23,411 nt of DNA from DAIRFP01 sp036794995 (GCA_036794995.1 DAIRFP010000063.1:1-23411), one strand, 5' to 3'; counted from the stretch's first letter, positions 7,221 to 15,898 are shown. Notes: a model not told the origin generated them from the letters alone. Translations and numbers: made by a program.

Positions 7221-8794
7221 TGCCGGCGAAACGCGGGAAGAAAGCCGCCAGTAAGCGAGTCTTCCAGCCGCTGCCAAAAAACAGCTGCTGGATAGAAAAC
7301 GACGCCTATGACCGCCGGGTCTACGGCTATCTCCGCTCCGAATCTCCTTCGCTTCGCGAGCTTGAAGAAACCGGCAGCACATTCTTGCCCCATTTCGGAG
7401 CGCTGCTGCAGGACATCTTTTGCCTGCTCTTCAAATATAATGTGTTATTTTACAAAGAGTCTGAAATCATCCCCAGCGCACTCCTGAATGAGAAGTTTTT
7501 GCACGGCATTCGGCAGGGAAGTCAATACGAATTCTTGCGCGAGCAAACCCTGCTGAACGAAGCACGGGCCGGCCTCTCGACACTTTTGCTCGGCGAAGGT
7601 CTGCTCGCCCTTCTAAAAGCTGAAAAGCTGCTGACACGCCGCGATCTGCGTGATCTTTGGGACATTCAGAAACAGGAAGAGATCGTCAGCGAAAAAATAG
7701 CAGAATACGAAAGCGCCGATACGATTCCCGAGAATCAACTGTCCGAGGAAGGAAAGAAAGCCTTGCACAAGGCCAAAGAGCGGGTCGGCGGGGAGGCCCA
7801 GGGGGCGGAGGCGCTGCTGCGTCACAAAACCGCTCAGTTAAGGCAAGACTTAAAGCAGATTGAAGCGCAGACAACCAACCGGCTTCAGGCCGAGGCCATC
7901 AAAGTCGCTCAACAGCTGGAAGACGCAACCGAAGAGGCTGAGTCCTGGGGATCGACGCTTGGCACCGGTGAACGCTCTCCTCCCGGACAAAAACTCGAGC
8001 TCGGCAAGCGTCTCGCCGGAAACGAAAAGCTCAAGAAGCTCGCCCGCATGGTCGGCCGGATGAAGTTTCATGCCATGGCGCTCAGGAAAAAGGTCTTCGA
8101 ACGTTCCAGTGAGGAAGTCCTGGAGGTCGAGCGCGGGGATTCACTACAAAGACTGCTCCCCCACGAAATGGTCACCCTGCACCATCCGATACTGCGGAAA
8201 GATTTTCACCGGCGATTTTTGGATCAGGAGTTACTTCAGTACTCACTACGGGGCGTCGAAGAAAAGGGCAAAGGCCCGATGATCGTCTGTTTGGACGGCA
8301 GCTCCTCGATGGCCGGCGACAAAGAGATCTGGTCCAAAGCCGTGACTTTGACCCTTTTGGAAATCGCCCGACGCCAGCGACGCCTGTTTCGTTCCATCTG
8401 CTTTTCGTCGGCCGAGACGCCGCTGCAAATCCTCGATCTAAATCCCCGGGAACACTATGAGATTAAAACCAAGAACGTGATGGACCTGGCTGAGTACTTT
8501 CCCGGGGGTGGCACCGACTTTCAAAAGCCTTTAGACGCAGCCGTGGAATGCCTGAAGCAGTCCAGGTTTAAAAAAGGCGATGTCATTTTCATCACCGACG
8601 GGGAGTGCCAGGTCACCCCGGAGTGGGCCCAGCAGTTTTGCAACCAAAAAGACAAACTCGGCTTCTCGCTGTTCTCCATACTTATGGACGTCGGCCCCAG
8701 CTCACTCGGAACGCTGAAGGAATTTAGCGACCGAATTACGACCATCAAACAACTCACCGGCGACGAGGCCAAAGACATCTTCGTGAATTTTTAG
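7220..8794 (+). CDS. viaA: ViaA-type VWA domain protein
   Basis: A 524-residue partner of the preceding ATPase, joined to it by a TGATG stop/start overlap that points to translational coupling. Residues 1-330 are helical and charge-rich, with a predicted coiled coil around 150-235. The von Willebrand A domain follows from about 350. Its metal-binding MIDAS site is intact: DGSSS at 359-363, a later Thr in PGGGTDF and an Asp in FITDGEC. ViaA proteins bind their AAA+ partner through this C-terminal domain. The length is close to that of ViaA (about 480). No signal peptide or membrane segment is seen, so it is cytoplasmic. The client of the pair cannot be told from the context; the hopanoid genes that follow start 105 bases downstream and may be independent. 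Confidence 0.88.
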   Translation: MPAKRGKKAASKRVFQPLPKNSCWIENDAYDRRVYGYLRSESPSLRELEETGSTFLPHFGALLQDIFCLLFKYNVLFYKESEIIPSALLNEKFLHGIRQGSQYEFLREQTLLNEARAGLSTLLLGEGLLALLKAEKLLTRRDLRDLWDIQKQEEIVSEKIAEYESADTIPENQLSEEGKKALHKAKERVGGEAQGAEALLRHKTAQLRQDLKQIEAQTTNRLQAEAIKVAQQLEDATEEAESWGSTLGTGERSPPGQKLELGKRLAGNEKLKKLARMVGRMKFHAMALRKKVFERSSEEVLEVERGDSLQRLLPHEMVTLHHPILRKDFHRRFLDQELLQYSLRGVEEKGKGPMIVCLDGSSSMAGDKEIWSKAVTLTLLEIARRQRRLFRSICFSSAETPLQILDLNPREHYEIKTKNVMDLAEYFPGGGTDFQKPLDAAVECLKQSRFKKGDVIFITDGECQVTPEWAQQFCNQKDKLGFSLFSILMDVGPSSLGTLKEFSDRITTIKQLTGDEAKDIFVNF

Positions 8795-8822
8795 CACGCC
8801 CGTTGCAGACCACCTTCCACCG

Positions 8823-8860
8823 CCACCCAACCAGGAGGGTTCACAACATCGATTGGGTGG
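8823..8860 (+). promoter_or_regulatory. Possible hairpin between viaA and the prenyl synthase gene
   Basis: CCACCCAA (8823-8830) is the exact reverse complement of TTGGGTGG (8853-8860), with a 22-base loop containing AGGAGGG (8833-8839). It is followed by GCAAAAAAGG rather than a T-run, so it is not a convincing intrinsic terminator. The 105-base gap 8795-8899 contains no gene. The hairpin could be a 5' leader structure of the hopanoid operon or chance; I rate it as weak. Confidence 0.35.
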
Positions 8861-8899
8861 GCAAAAAAGGGAGACTTTCAATAAGAAATTTGATATCAG

Positions 8900-9790
8900 A
8901 TGAGCGTGCCGAACAACGCTGTTGACATTCACCGATATCTGAGCGAGCGCAAAGCGTTCGTCGATGAGGCTTTAGCTCATTACCTCAAACCAGAGCACAA
9001 AAGGTCTCTCCTGCATCAAGCGGTCCGCTATAGCGTCTTGGATGGAGGCAAACGGCTCCGTCCCATATTGACTCTAGCGGTCGGCGAATTGTTCGGTGCC
9101 AAGCCGAGGCTTCTGTTGTCGTTTGCCTGCGCCATTGAGTTGATTCATTGCTATTCATTAATCCACGATGACCTCCCAGCGCTGGATAATGACGATCTGA
9201 GGCGGGGGAAACCTTCGTGTCACAAGCGGTTTGGGGAAGCCATCGCGCTGTTGGCCGGAGATGCCTTGCTCACGGAAGCCTTCTTTATCATGTCCGACCC
9301 CAGACTGGCTCGGCTCTTAGGTGCCCCGCTGATCTCAAAGCTGATCCGGGAGGTGTCCGACGCAGCCAGTATTAGGGGAATGATTGGCGGACAAAGTACC
9401 GAACTTGAATTGGTTGGGCGTGCGGTCACGCCAGCCGTGCTTGAAGGTCTGGACCGTTTGAAGACCGGTGCCTTGATCACAACCGCGGCCCGGGTCGGAG
9501 CGATGATCGGCGGCGCAACCCGCAGAGATCTCGAAAGGGTAACGCGCTACGCACAATCTTTGGGTTTAGCATTCCAAATCACGGATGACATCTTAGACGC
9601 CCACGAGGTTTCGAGCGACAATTCGAATCACAAAGGGATAGCAAACTACGTGTCCATAGCCGGGCCCGCGAGAGCTGGCGAACGTGTCAAAGACCTTTTG
9701 GCGGGGTGCTTGAGAACCATGCAACCCTACGGGAATACAGCGGAACCCTTGCGGGAAATTGCCCGCTACGTGACTCAAAGAACCGAATAG
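8900..9790 (+). CDS. ispA: Farnesyl diphosphate synthase (short-chain polyprenyl synthetase)
   Basis: A 296-residue trans-isoprenyl diphosphate synthase that condenses isopentenyl diphosphate with allylic diphosphates, presumably to C15 farnesyl diphosphate. The first Asp-rich motif is DDLPALD at 90-96, with the two-residue insertion and the preceding CYSLIHDD typical of bacterial type II FPP synthases. The second is DDILD at 229-233. The GGKRLRP motif is near residue 50. An in-frame stop at 8891-8893 makes the 8900 ATG the earliest start, though no ribosome site is visible. The protein is cytosolic and of normal length. It heads a set of squalene synthase, squalene-hopene cyclase and HpnG genes on the same strand, which supports C15 product supply for hopanoids. 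A geranylgeranyl-forming enzyme is less likely given the motif. Confidence 0.93.
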   Translation: MSVPNNAVDIHRYLSERKAFVDEALAHYLKPEHKRSLLHQAVRYSVLDGGKRLRPILTLAVGELFGAKPRLLLSFACAIELIHCYSLIHDDLPALDNDDLRRGKPSCHKRFGEAIALLAGDALLTEAFFIMSDPRLARLLGAPLISKLIREVSDAASIRGMIGGQSTELELVGRAVTPAVLEGLDRLKTGALITTAARVGAMIGGATRRDLERVTRYAQSLGLAFQITDDILDAHEVSSDNSNHKGIANYVSIAGPARAGERVKDLLAGCLRTMQPYGNTAEPLREIARYVTQRTE

Positions 9791-9833
9791 CCGTTCGAGC
9801 ACCCACCGGCAAGTAAGGGAATTGGAAGAAAAA

Positions 9834-9908
9834 ATGAGGGTAACAGAGCTGGACATTGGTATCGGATCGACGTATGGGGAAGTTGTCGGACCGGATCAGC
9901 GGCACTAA
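9834..9908 (+). CDS. Possible 24-residue small ORF between ispA and the squalene synthase gene
   Basis: The 173-base gap 9791-9963 is long for an operon. It holds an ATG at 9834 preceded by GGAAGAAAA, opening a 24-codon frame (MRVTELDIGIGSTYG..., ending GPDQRH) with a TAA at 9906-9908. I recognise no family and have no evidence that it is translated; it may be a decayed gene fragment or chance. A six-base inverted repeat, GTTGTC (9882-9887) with GACAAC (9911-9916), spans its end. Confidence 0.2.
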   Translation: MRVTELDIGIGSTYGEVVGPDQRH

Positions 9909-9963
9909 GAGACAACTCCATAGGAGCGCTCATTAGCCAAGCCCATGAAGAGGAGGATAAAAC

Positions 9964-11145
9964 ATGCTGCCCTTTAGAGACGCAAGTGCCATGTCTAAAC
10001 TCACCTCACCTCATGGCTCAGATCTTATCGATCTCGCGCCGGACAAACCATGGCGCAGCGATGACGACTTTCAGTCGCAAATGTTGACCGGAGTTTCTCG
10101 CACATTTGCCCTGACTATTCCACAGCTTCCGGCAAAACTTTGCCGCGTCGTCTCCAACGCCTATCTGCTTTGCCGGATTGTCGACACGATCGAAGACGAG
10201 CCGGGTCTCAGCGGTGCCCGGAAGAACTATTTTTGCCAGCAGTTCTTAAAGACCTTGAGCGTTCCGAGGAACGCCGAAGCGTTTTCTCGGCAGCTGTGCG
10301 CGTCGCTCTCGAGGCAAACATCGCCCGCCGAACACGAGCTGATTCGGAACCTCCCCCACGTGATTCGGATCACCCGCAGTTTCTCGGAGCCACAGCGCGA
10401 AGCGTTGCAGCGGTGTATCCGCACCATGGCTAAGGGTATGGGACAATTCCAGCTGCGTGGCGAGAAACACGGCCTGCAGAGCATGGAAGACCTCGATTGG
10501 TACTGCTACCATGTCGCGGGCGTTGTCGGCCAAATGCTGACTCGCCTTTTTTGTCTCCACTCGCCGGAAATTGCCAAGAATCATGACGCCCTGATGGCTT
10601 TGGCGATTCCCTTCGGCCAGGGCCTGCAGATGACGAACATCCTCAAAGACGTGTGGGAGGATTATCATCATGGCGCGTGTTGGTTGCCTCGACAGATCTT
10701 TGCTGACGAAGGATTCGATCTCAGCGAATTAACGACGGCGCGGAACCGGCAGGGGTTCGAGCGTGGGCTTCGCCGCCTCCTCGGGGTCGCGCATGCACAC
10801 TTGCGGGACGCCGTTTCCTATTCCCTTCTCATCCCTACCCAGGAGAATGGCATCCGTAAATTCTGTCTCTGGGCAATCGGGTTGGCGGTGTTGACGCTCA
10901 GGAAAATCAACGCGCATCTCGACTACACGGACGGCAGTCAGGTGAAGATATCCCGGCTGAGCGTCAAGGCGACTATCCTGGCTACAGCGCTAACGGTACA
11001 CAACGATAATCTGCTCAAGCTTCTGTTCCAGAGCGCTGCGCGGGGATTGCCCCTGGCACCGACTCAACCCCGAGGGTCACCGGTGGGAACAAGCGAAAGT
11101 CACGCCGACAAGTGCACCGTGAAATCGCCGGATGACCTTACCTGA
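9964..11145 (+). CDS. Squalene synthase-type squalene/phytoene synthase
   Basis: A 393-residue head-to-head prenyl transferase. The two Asp-rich motifs are DTIEDE at 74-79 and NILKDVWED at 225-233. The segments LTGVSRTFALTIPQLP, WYCYHVAGVVGQMLT and GLQMTNILKD match squalene synthase-like enzymes. It should join two farnesyl diphosphates to presqualene diphosphate and reduce this to squalene for the cyclase downstream. The one-gene squalene synthase layout, longer than HpnC or HpnD (about 280-300 residues), argues that it replaces the HpnC-HpnD-HpnE three-enzyme route, none of which is in view. The C-terminal third contains a hydrophobic stretch (FCLWAIGLAVLTL), suggesting membrane association. 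A strong AGGAGG lies about eight bases ahead of the 9964 ATG. The stop overlaps the cyclase gene by 14 bases. Phytoene synthase is less likely given the neighbours. Confidence 0.88.
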   Translation: MLPFRDASAMSKLTSPHGSDLIDLAPDKPWRSDDDFQSQMLTGVSRTFALTIPQLPAKLCRVVSNAYLLCRIVDTIEDEPGLSGARKNYFCQQFLKTLSVPRNAEAFSRQLCASLSRQTSPAEHELIRNLPHVIRITRSFSEPQREALQRCIRTMAKGMGQFQLRGEKHGLQSMEDLDWYCYHVAGVVGQMLTRLFCLHSPEIAKNHDALMALAIPFGQGLQMTNILKDVWEDYHHGACWLPRQIFADEGFDLSELTTARNRQGFERGLRRLLGVAHAHLRDAVSYSLLIPTQENGIRKFCLWAIGLAVLTLRKINAHLDYTDGSQVKISRLSVKATILATALTVHNDNLLKLLFQSAARGLPLAPTQPRGSPVGTSESHADKCTVKSPDDLT

Positions 11146-13192
11146 TATGCGGGACGGCACCACCGAAACCGAACACCGGCGCAATTCAGAAAGTAACATA
11201 AGACATTCGAACGAGTTGCCGTTGGCTCGACTGGAGCGCGCCATTCAACGGGCCGCAAACGCACTACTGGGCTTGCAACATCCGGACGGCTATTGGTGTT
11301 TCGAGCTTGAGGCCGATTGCACCATCCCGGCCGAATACATCCTCATGATGCATTATAGGGACGCGATCGACGCGTCCCTCGAGAGCAAACTTGCCAACTA
11401 TATACGCGCCCGCCAAGGGGAGGACGGAGGTTGGCCGCTCTACTACGGCGGTGCCGCGGAAATCAGCTGCTCTGTCAAAGCCTACTATGCGCTGAAGCTT
11501 GCGGGGGACCACCCTGACCTACCCCATATGGCCAAAGCCCGCCAGGCTATCCTTTTTTTGGGCGGAGCCGCTCGAGCTAACGTGTTCACTCGGATCACGC
11601 TGGCAATTTTTGCCCAGGTTCCTTGGCGTGCCGTGCCGTTTTTGCCGGTGGAATGCGTATTGTTGCCCCGCTGGTTTCCGTTCCACCTTTCTAAGGTCTC
11701 TTATTGGTCGCGAACCGTCATGGTCCCGCTGTTTGTGCTCTATACGTTTAAGGCACGTGCCCGAAATCCCCGGCAGGTTTCGATTCGGGAACTCTTCACC
11801 ACTGACCCGTGGCAAGAGACAGACTATTTTCCGGTTCATTCCGTGCTCAATCACGCCCTCCTGATGTTGGATCGTCTCGCACTAAGGCTCTATCCCTGGA
11901 CTCCGCAAAGGCTCCGCCGCCGCGCCATAAAAAAGGCTGAAGCCTGGATACTGGAGCGGCTGAACGGCGATGGCGGTTTAGGCGCTATCTTTCCGGCCAT
12001 GGTCAATACTTACGAAGCGCTGGATTTCCTCGGCTATCCCGCCGACCATCCGCTGCGGGTACTAGAACGCCAGGCGATCGAGGATCTCCTGGTGGTCGAT
12101 GAAGACAGTGCTTATTGTCAGCCTTGTGTATCAACCGTGTGGGATACCGCGTGGGCCTGTCTCGCGCTGCAGCAGGTTGACGAGGAAAGCCCAACCGTTG
12201 TTACAAAGGCCCTCCGTTGGCTGGCTGCGAGACAACTTCAGGAGGAGCCCCAGGACTGGAAATCCTACAAGCCTCATGTCAAAAGTGGGGGTTGGCCCTT
12301 TCAATTCAAGAACTCCCACTATCCCGATCTGGACGACACGGCAGCGGTCGCTTACGCGATGCATAAGAGCGGCGACAAGGCTTTTGATAATACGGTGGAG
12401 CGCGCTGCCGAATGGATTTGTGGCATGCAATCGCATAACGGCGGCTTCGCCTCATTCGATGCCGACAACGATCACACCTATCTCAACGAAATCCCCTTCG
12501 CCGATCACGGCGCGCTGCTCGATCCACCCACTGAGGACGTAAGCGCGCGCTGTCTCATGCTGCTTGCGCAACTGGTGACTTCACCGCCATGCCAGTCGGC
12601 TGAAAAAAAGTGCCTTGAATACCTCTTCCGCTCGCAAGAGCCGGACGGGCCCTGGTACGGCAGGTGGGGTAGCAATTACATCTATGGCACCTGGTCCGTG
12701 CTCATGGGAATGGAAGCCGCGGGAATAGCCGGAGAACACCAAGCGGTACGGCGTGCCACTGCCTGGCTCAAGCATGTCCAGCGTCCGGACGGTGGCTGGG
12801 GGGAAGGTTGCGACACCTATTTCGATCCGTCCAAACGAGGCCGTGGAGAGCGCAGCACCTCTTTCCACACCGCTTGGGCTTTACTGGGCTTGATGAGCGG
12901 CGGTGAAGTCCACTCGAGCTCGGTTCGCCGCGGCGTCGACTTTCTATTGCACACACAGCAGCCTAACGGCTTTTGGAACGATCCCGATTTCAATGCCCCC
13001 GGTTTTCCGCGGGTCTTTTATCTGAAGTATCATGGCTATGACAAATACTTCCCGCTCTTAGCGCTCGGCCGTTATCACAACTTGAGGATCGGGGAAAGAT
13101 ATGCTTGGAATTGTTGTCTCCCTGCCTCGAGAGCTAAGAAGCCTGACCCGTCAAAGAATTCCAGTGGGCGCATGGCGAGCGCTCGCAGATAA
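11132..13192 (+). CDS. shc: Squalene-hopene cyclase
   Basis: A class II triterpene cyclase that folds squalene into hopene/hopanol at the membrane. The catalytic DxDD motif is DLDDTA (Asp399, Asp401, Asp402). Several QW-type repeats are visible: QHPDGYWCFELEAD near the N-terminus, QSHNGGFASFD, QEPDGPWYGRWG, QRPDGGWGEG and QQPNGFWND. At 686 residues it is slightly longer than the usual 630-660. The conserved end is ALGRYHNL, and the last 35 or so residues read on into the next gene in another frame. The ATG at 11132 overlaps the squalene synthase stop by 14 bases; an ATG at 11147 is an alternative that leaves no overlap, and neither has an obvious ribosome site. Coupled translation is likely. 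Also called hpnF. Confidence 0.96.
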   Translation: MTLPDMRDGTTETEHRRNSESNIRHSNELPLARLERAIQRAANALLGLQHPDGYWCFELEADCTIPAEYILMMHYRDAIDASLESKLANYIRARQGEDGGWPLYYGGAAEISCSVKAYYALKLAGDHPDLPHMAKARQAILFLGGAARANVFTRITLAIFAQVPWRAVPFLPVECVLLPRWFPFHLSKVSYWSRTVMVPLFVLYTFKARARNPRQVSIRELFTTDPWQETDYFPVHSVLNHALLMLDRLALRLYPWTPQRLRRRAIKKAEAWILERLNGDGGLGAIFPAMVNTYEALDFLGYPADHPLRVLERQAIEDLLVVDEDSAYCQPCVSTVWDTAWACLALQQVDEESPTVVTKALRWLAARQLQEEPQDWKSYKPHVKSGGWPFQFKNSHYPDLDDTAAVAYAMHKSGDKAFDNTVERAAEWICGMQSHNGGFASFDADNDHTYLNEIPFADHGALLDPPTEDVSARCLMLLAQLVTSPPCQSAEKKCLEYLFRSQEPDGPWYGRWGSNYIYGTWSVLMGMEAAGIAGEHQAVRRATAWLKHVQRPDGGWGEGCDTYFDPSKRGRGERSTSFHTAWALLGLMSGGEVHSSSVRRGVDFLLHTQQPNGFWNDPDFNAPGFPRVFYLKYHGYDKYFPLLALGRYHNLRIGERYAWNCCLPASRAKKPDPSKNSSGRMASARR

Positions 13193-13802
13193 CACATTGG
13201 TGGCCCTCTCCGGCATCGGCGCAGAGCGCGCGCATAGGGCAGGGACAGTTTTGGTTGCGCAGGGAGCTACGGCTCTCTTAAGCTGGGGCTGTGCAGCCGC
13301 CCTCGATGACCGCGTCAGCCCCGGCTGCCTCATCCTTCCCAAGCGTATTATCGGAGCACGCGGTGAAATTTATAGAGTGAACACCGAATGGCATCAACGT
13401 CTCTATAAGACACTAGAAGCCAAACATCCGGTTCGCGTAGAACCGCTGGTAGAAAGCGATGCCATCCTGAAAACGTCAGCGGAAAAGAGAGTCCTTGCCA
13501 AACAGACGCAAGCCGCAGCGAGCGATATGGAAAGCGCCGCACAAGCGCGACTTGCCCAAGAGTGCGGACTTCCCTTCATCGCGATCCGGGCCATTGTCGA
13601 CTCCGTCGCAACCGATATTCCAGAGAACGTTCTCGGGGCACTGGATCCGCAAGGCGATATCAGCGTCTGGAAGCTGATCACTAGCGCTCATCTCACGGCG
13701 GCGGATTGGATCAAGATTGTACAACTCGGCATACAGTTCAGCGCCGCCCAGAGAAGCCTAAAGCGAACCAGAAATCTAGTATTGGATGCATCGCGGTTTT
13801 AG
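13101..13802 (+). CDS. hpnG: HpnG, hopanoid-associated nucleoside phosphorylase
   Basis: A 233-residue nucleoside phosphorylase of the MTA/SAH nucleosidase fold. In hopanoid synthesis HpnG releases adenine from adenosylhopane to give ribosylhopane (or its phosphate), the step before bacteriohopanetetrol. Visible elements are the N-terminal strand (MLGIVVSLPRE), SGIGAERAH (from 37), SWGCAAALDD, and the catalytic-site SDMESAA at 141-147. The gene starts 92 bases before the cyclase stop in another frame, a long overlap. A GGGGA ribosome site lies close ahead of the ATG. It stops directly against the convergent hpnB stop. HpnH, which makes its adenosylhopane substrate, is not in the window, so it must be elsewhere in the genome or the product differs. 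Confidence 0.9.
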   Translation: MLGIVVSLPRELRSLTRQRIPVGAWRALADNTLVALSGIGAERAHRAGTVLVAQGATALLSWGCAAALDDRVSPGCLILPKRIIGARGEIYRVNTEWHQRLYKTLEAKHPVRVEPLVESDAILKTSAEKRVLAKQTQAAASDMESAAQARLAQECGLPFIAIRAIVDSVATDIPENVLGALDPQGDISVWKLITSAHLTAADWIKIVQLGIQFSAAQRSLKRTRNLVLDASRF

Positions 13803-14960
13803 TTAGCTATTCGTCTTCTGAAAACCAGCAGGAGCCCGCCGCCGATAGACCCTGCCTTTCCAGCGAGTGCGTTCGCCCCGCCAGTAGCGAATCGCCGAGG
13901 TCCAGGTCATGGCGAGAAAAAGTACGGCAATCAAGGGCAGACAAAGCCCCCACGCCCACGACCGCCGATAAAACCGGAGAATGGGCACGTAGGTCAGAAA
14001 CATAATCAGTAACGAACTCAACGAAAGGTAGAAAAGCAAGACATTTGAGGACGCAACCATGATAACGGGAACCCCGTACAGCAGTCCCATCGCTAGGGTG
14101 CATACCATCAGCAGCCCCAACGAGCAACGCAACTCGACGAACGCCGTGCGCGCCACCATGTCCCATATTTCTTTCAGGTGTCGATAGAGGCGAACGCTCT
14201 TGGCGGAATGCGTTAAGCCTAGCCAGATTTTAACTCCCTGTGCCTTGACTCGGTCGGCTAGGGCACAGTCGTCGATTACAGCCGACCTGATGGGTTCAAA
14301 CCCGCCGATCTCATCCAACAGACGGGTTTCCACAAGGATACAGCCACCTGCCGCCGCCGCGATTTTCGTATGGTGTGAGTTCACCAGTGCAAACGGATAG
14401 AGCACCTTGAAGAAGTATACAAAGGCGGGCATCAGCAGTTTTTCCCAGCCACCGAACATTGAAGGCACCACCATGAGTGAGATGAATGAAACGCCTTGCT
14501 GATGCATTTTCTCTATAAGGGCTTTGACGATACCTCGGGTCAGCTGAATATCTGCATCGAGCAGCAGCGCATAGCGAGTAGTCACGTGCCGGCGACCTTG
14601 TTCGAGGGCCCAAAGCTTGCCGCTCCAGCCGGCCGGAAGCGGAGCGCTCTGGATAGTGCGCAGGTTCGCATTGTTTGATTGACAAGCTTTTTCAACCGTC
14701 GCATCCTCAGAGCCATCATCGATCAAGACAACCGTTAACCCCCGCCCCTGCTGGATAACGGATTGCAGGGTCTGCTGAATCACTTCGGCCTCATTCCGAG
14801 CGGGAATCAGCACGGTGATTTCGCTGAGAATCTCGTCATCACCGTCTTCATCCTTCGCTTCAAGGACTTCTCGATTCGACCACGGACGCCAAGGCAGCAA
14901 AGCGAAGCCGGCCCAGGATAGCGCCGACAGCGCTACGACAAACATAGAAAACGCTTCCAT
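13803..14960 (-). CDS. hpnB: HpnB, hopanoid-associated membrane glycosyltransferase
   Basis: A 385-residue GT2-type glycosyltransferase with an N-terminal membrane segment (residues 4-24) and a cluster of hydrophobic segments at about 280-355. The GT-A domain shows VLIDDGS (Asp81-Asp82) for the nucleotide, LLDAD (Asp135-Ala-Asp137) for the metal, and VIDDCALADR (Asp230-Asp231) for the acceptor side. The C-terminal box RYWRGERTRWKGRVYRR is the signature I associate with HpnB. It is expected to sit in the inner membrane; its exact hopanoid or other acceptor is not established. The gene is convergent with hpnG with no spacer and divergent from the diiron protein gene with a 74-base gap. A GGAAG sequence six codons in could serve an internal ATG at 14945 as an alternative start. 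Confidence 0.9.
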   Translation of the reverse strand: MEAFSMFVVALSALSWAGFALLPWRPWSNREVLEAKDEDGDDEILSEITVLIPARNEAEVIQQTLQSVIQQGRGLTVVLIDDGSEDATVEKACQSNNANLRTIQSAPLPAGWSGKLWALEQGRRHVTTRYALLLDADIQLTRGIVKALIEKMHQQGVSFISLMVVPSMFGGWEKLLMPAFVYFFKVLYPFALVNSHHTKIAAAAGGCILVETRLLDEIGGFEPIRSAVIDDCALADRVKAQGVKIWLGLTHSAKSVRLYRHLKEIWDMVARTAFVELRCSLGLLMVCTLAMGLLYGVPVIMVASSNVLLFYLSLSSLLIMFLTYVPILRFYRRSWAWGLCLPLIAVLFLAMTWTSAIRYWRGERTRWKGRVYRRRAPAGFQKTNS

Positions 14961-15034
14961 CGAGGAACTGATTCACTCAAGCCAGGCGGCTCGCAGACAA
15001 GGCCGGCGCTGGACATTCACTACCCGACTACGTT

Positions 15035-15898
15035 ATGAGCCCTTTAATCATGCCTATGAATAACCGAAATCAACTTTGGACGCCGGGATCTCTCGTGGTT
15101 GGCTCCGATGAGCACAAAGAACTTTTCTGTCGATTCTTTATCGATACGCATATCAGGTTTGATCCTGCTGCTATCGAGTGGCCTGAGCTCGACGAGGTCA
15201 GCCTGAAACTCCTCCACAGCTTGCCCGTGTGGAGCGAAGCTATGGAAACCGAACGTGTAGGGACATGCACGATTCAGAGCTGGGCGGCTCTGGAAACTGA
15301 TCCCTTGATACGCCAGGCAGTACTGCTGCAAGGGCAAGAAGAAGCACGGCATGCCGCCATTATTAGTGGTTTAACCACACGCTACGGCATAACCTTGCCC
15401 ATTTTATCTCCGCCAGCACCCCTGGTGGATCCGGAATGGGACTTCCTGCGTTTCGGATACAGTGAGTGTTTCGATGCCTTTTTCACCTGTGCGCTCTTTG
15501 CCATTGCTAGGGATTCTGGGTTGGTCCCGCGACCTTTAGTCGAGACGTTTGAGCCGGTCATACAGGAGGAGACGCGTCACGTGCTTTTTTTCGTCAATTG
15601 GGAAGCCTACCACCAGGTTCGGAGTCCGCTCTGGCAACGGCCAGGGCGCCTGGTACGTGGAGCATTGGAAAGAGTCTTACAGGCACACAAGCGTCTGAAG
15701 ATCGCACTGGGGGCACGCACGAACAAGGATTTTACAATGAAAGCGCATCAGCAGATTGCTACGGACATTACGCCACGCCGTTTTCTCGAGCTGTGCCTGG
15801 CGGAGAATGCTCGACGGCTAGATCGCTACGACCTACGTTTGATACGTCCCCGGCTGGTCCCGGCCCTCGCCAAAGCACTTTGCCGTATCCTGCCATAA
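15035..15898 (+). CDS. Ferritin-like diiron protein, possible oxygenase or oxidase in hopanoid locus
   Basis: I do not recognise a named enzyme. The 287-residue, mostly helical protein shows two parts of a duplicated diiron pattern. The first has Glu71/Glu73 followed by QEEARH (Glu103 and His106), the second Glu144 (SECFDAFF) followed by QEETRH (Glu179 and His182). The spacings (30 and 35 residues) and the two ExxH motifs are those of ferritin-like carboxylate-bridged diiron sites. No signal peptide is seen. Such proteins can be ferritin-like stores, rubrerythrins or O2-activating oxygenases/desaturases; the lack of extra Cys pairs argues against rubrerythrin. The gene shares the hopanoid locus, lying divergent to hpnB and converging with a radical SAM gene 22 bases away. 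It could modify a lipid, but this is inference. The 15035 ATG has no ribosome site; ATGs at 15050 and 15056 are alternatives. Confidence 0.8.
   Translation: MSPLIMPMNNRNQLWTPGSLVVGSDEHKELFCRFFIDTHIRFDPAAIEWPELDEVSLKLLHSLPVWSEAMETERVGTCTIQSWAALETDPLIRQAVLLQGQEEARHAAIISGLTTRYGITLPILSPPAPLVDPEWDFLRFGYSECFDAFFTCALFAIARDSGLVPRPLVETFEPVIQEETRHVLFFVNWEAYHQVRSPLWQRPGRLVRGALERVLQAHKRLKIALGARTNKDFTMKAHQQIATDITPRRFLELCLAENARRLDRYDLRLIRPRLVPALAKALCRILP

Noticed and set aside
6735..7382. A 215-residue minus-strand frame opposite ravA-viaA
   Set aside because: It spans the junction of two well-supported genes and shows no domain; it is an antisense shadow.
8853..8903. Short leader frame from TTG that overlaps the ispA start
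   Set aside because: The nearest ribosome-like AGGAGG is 14 bases away, too far, and the 16-codon peptide has no features.
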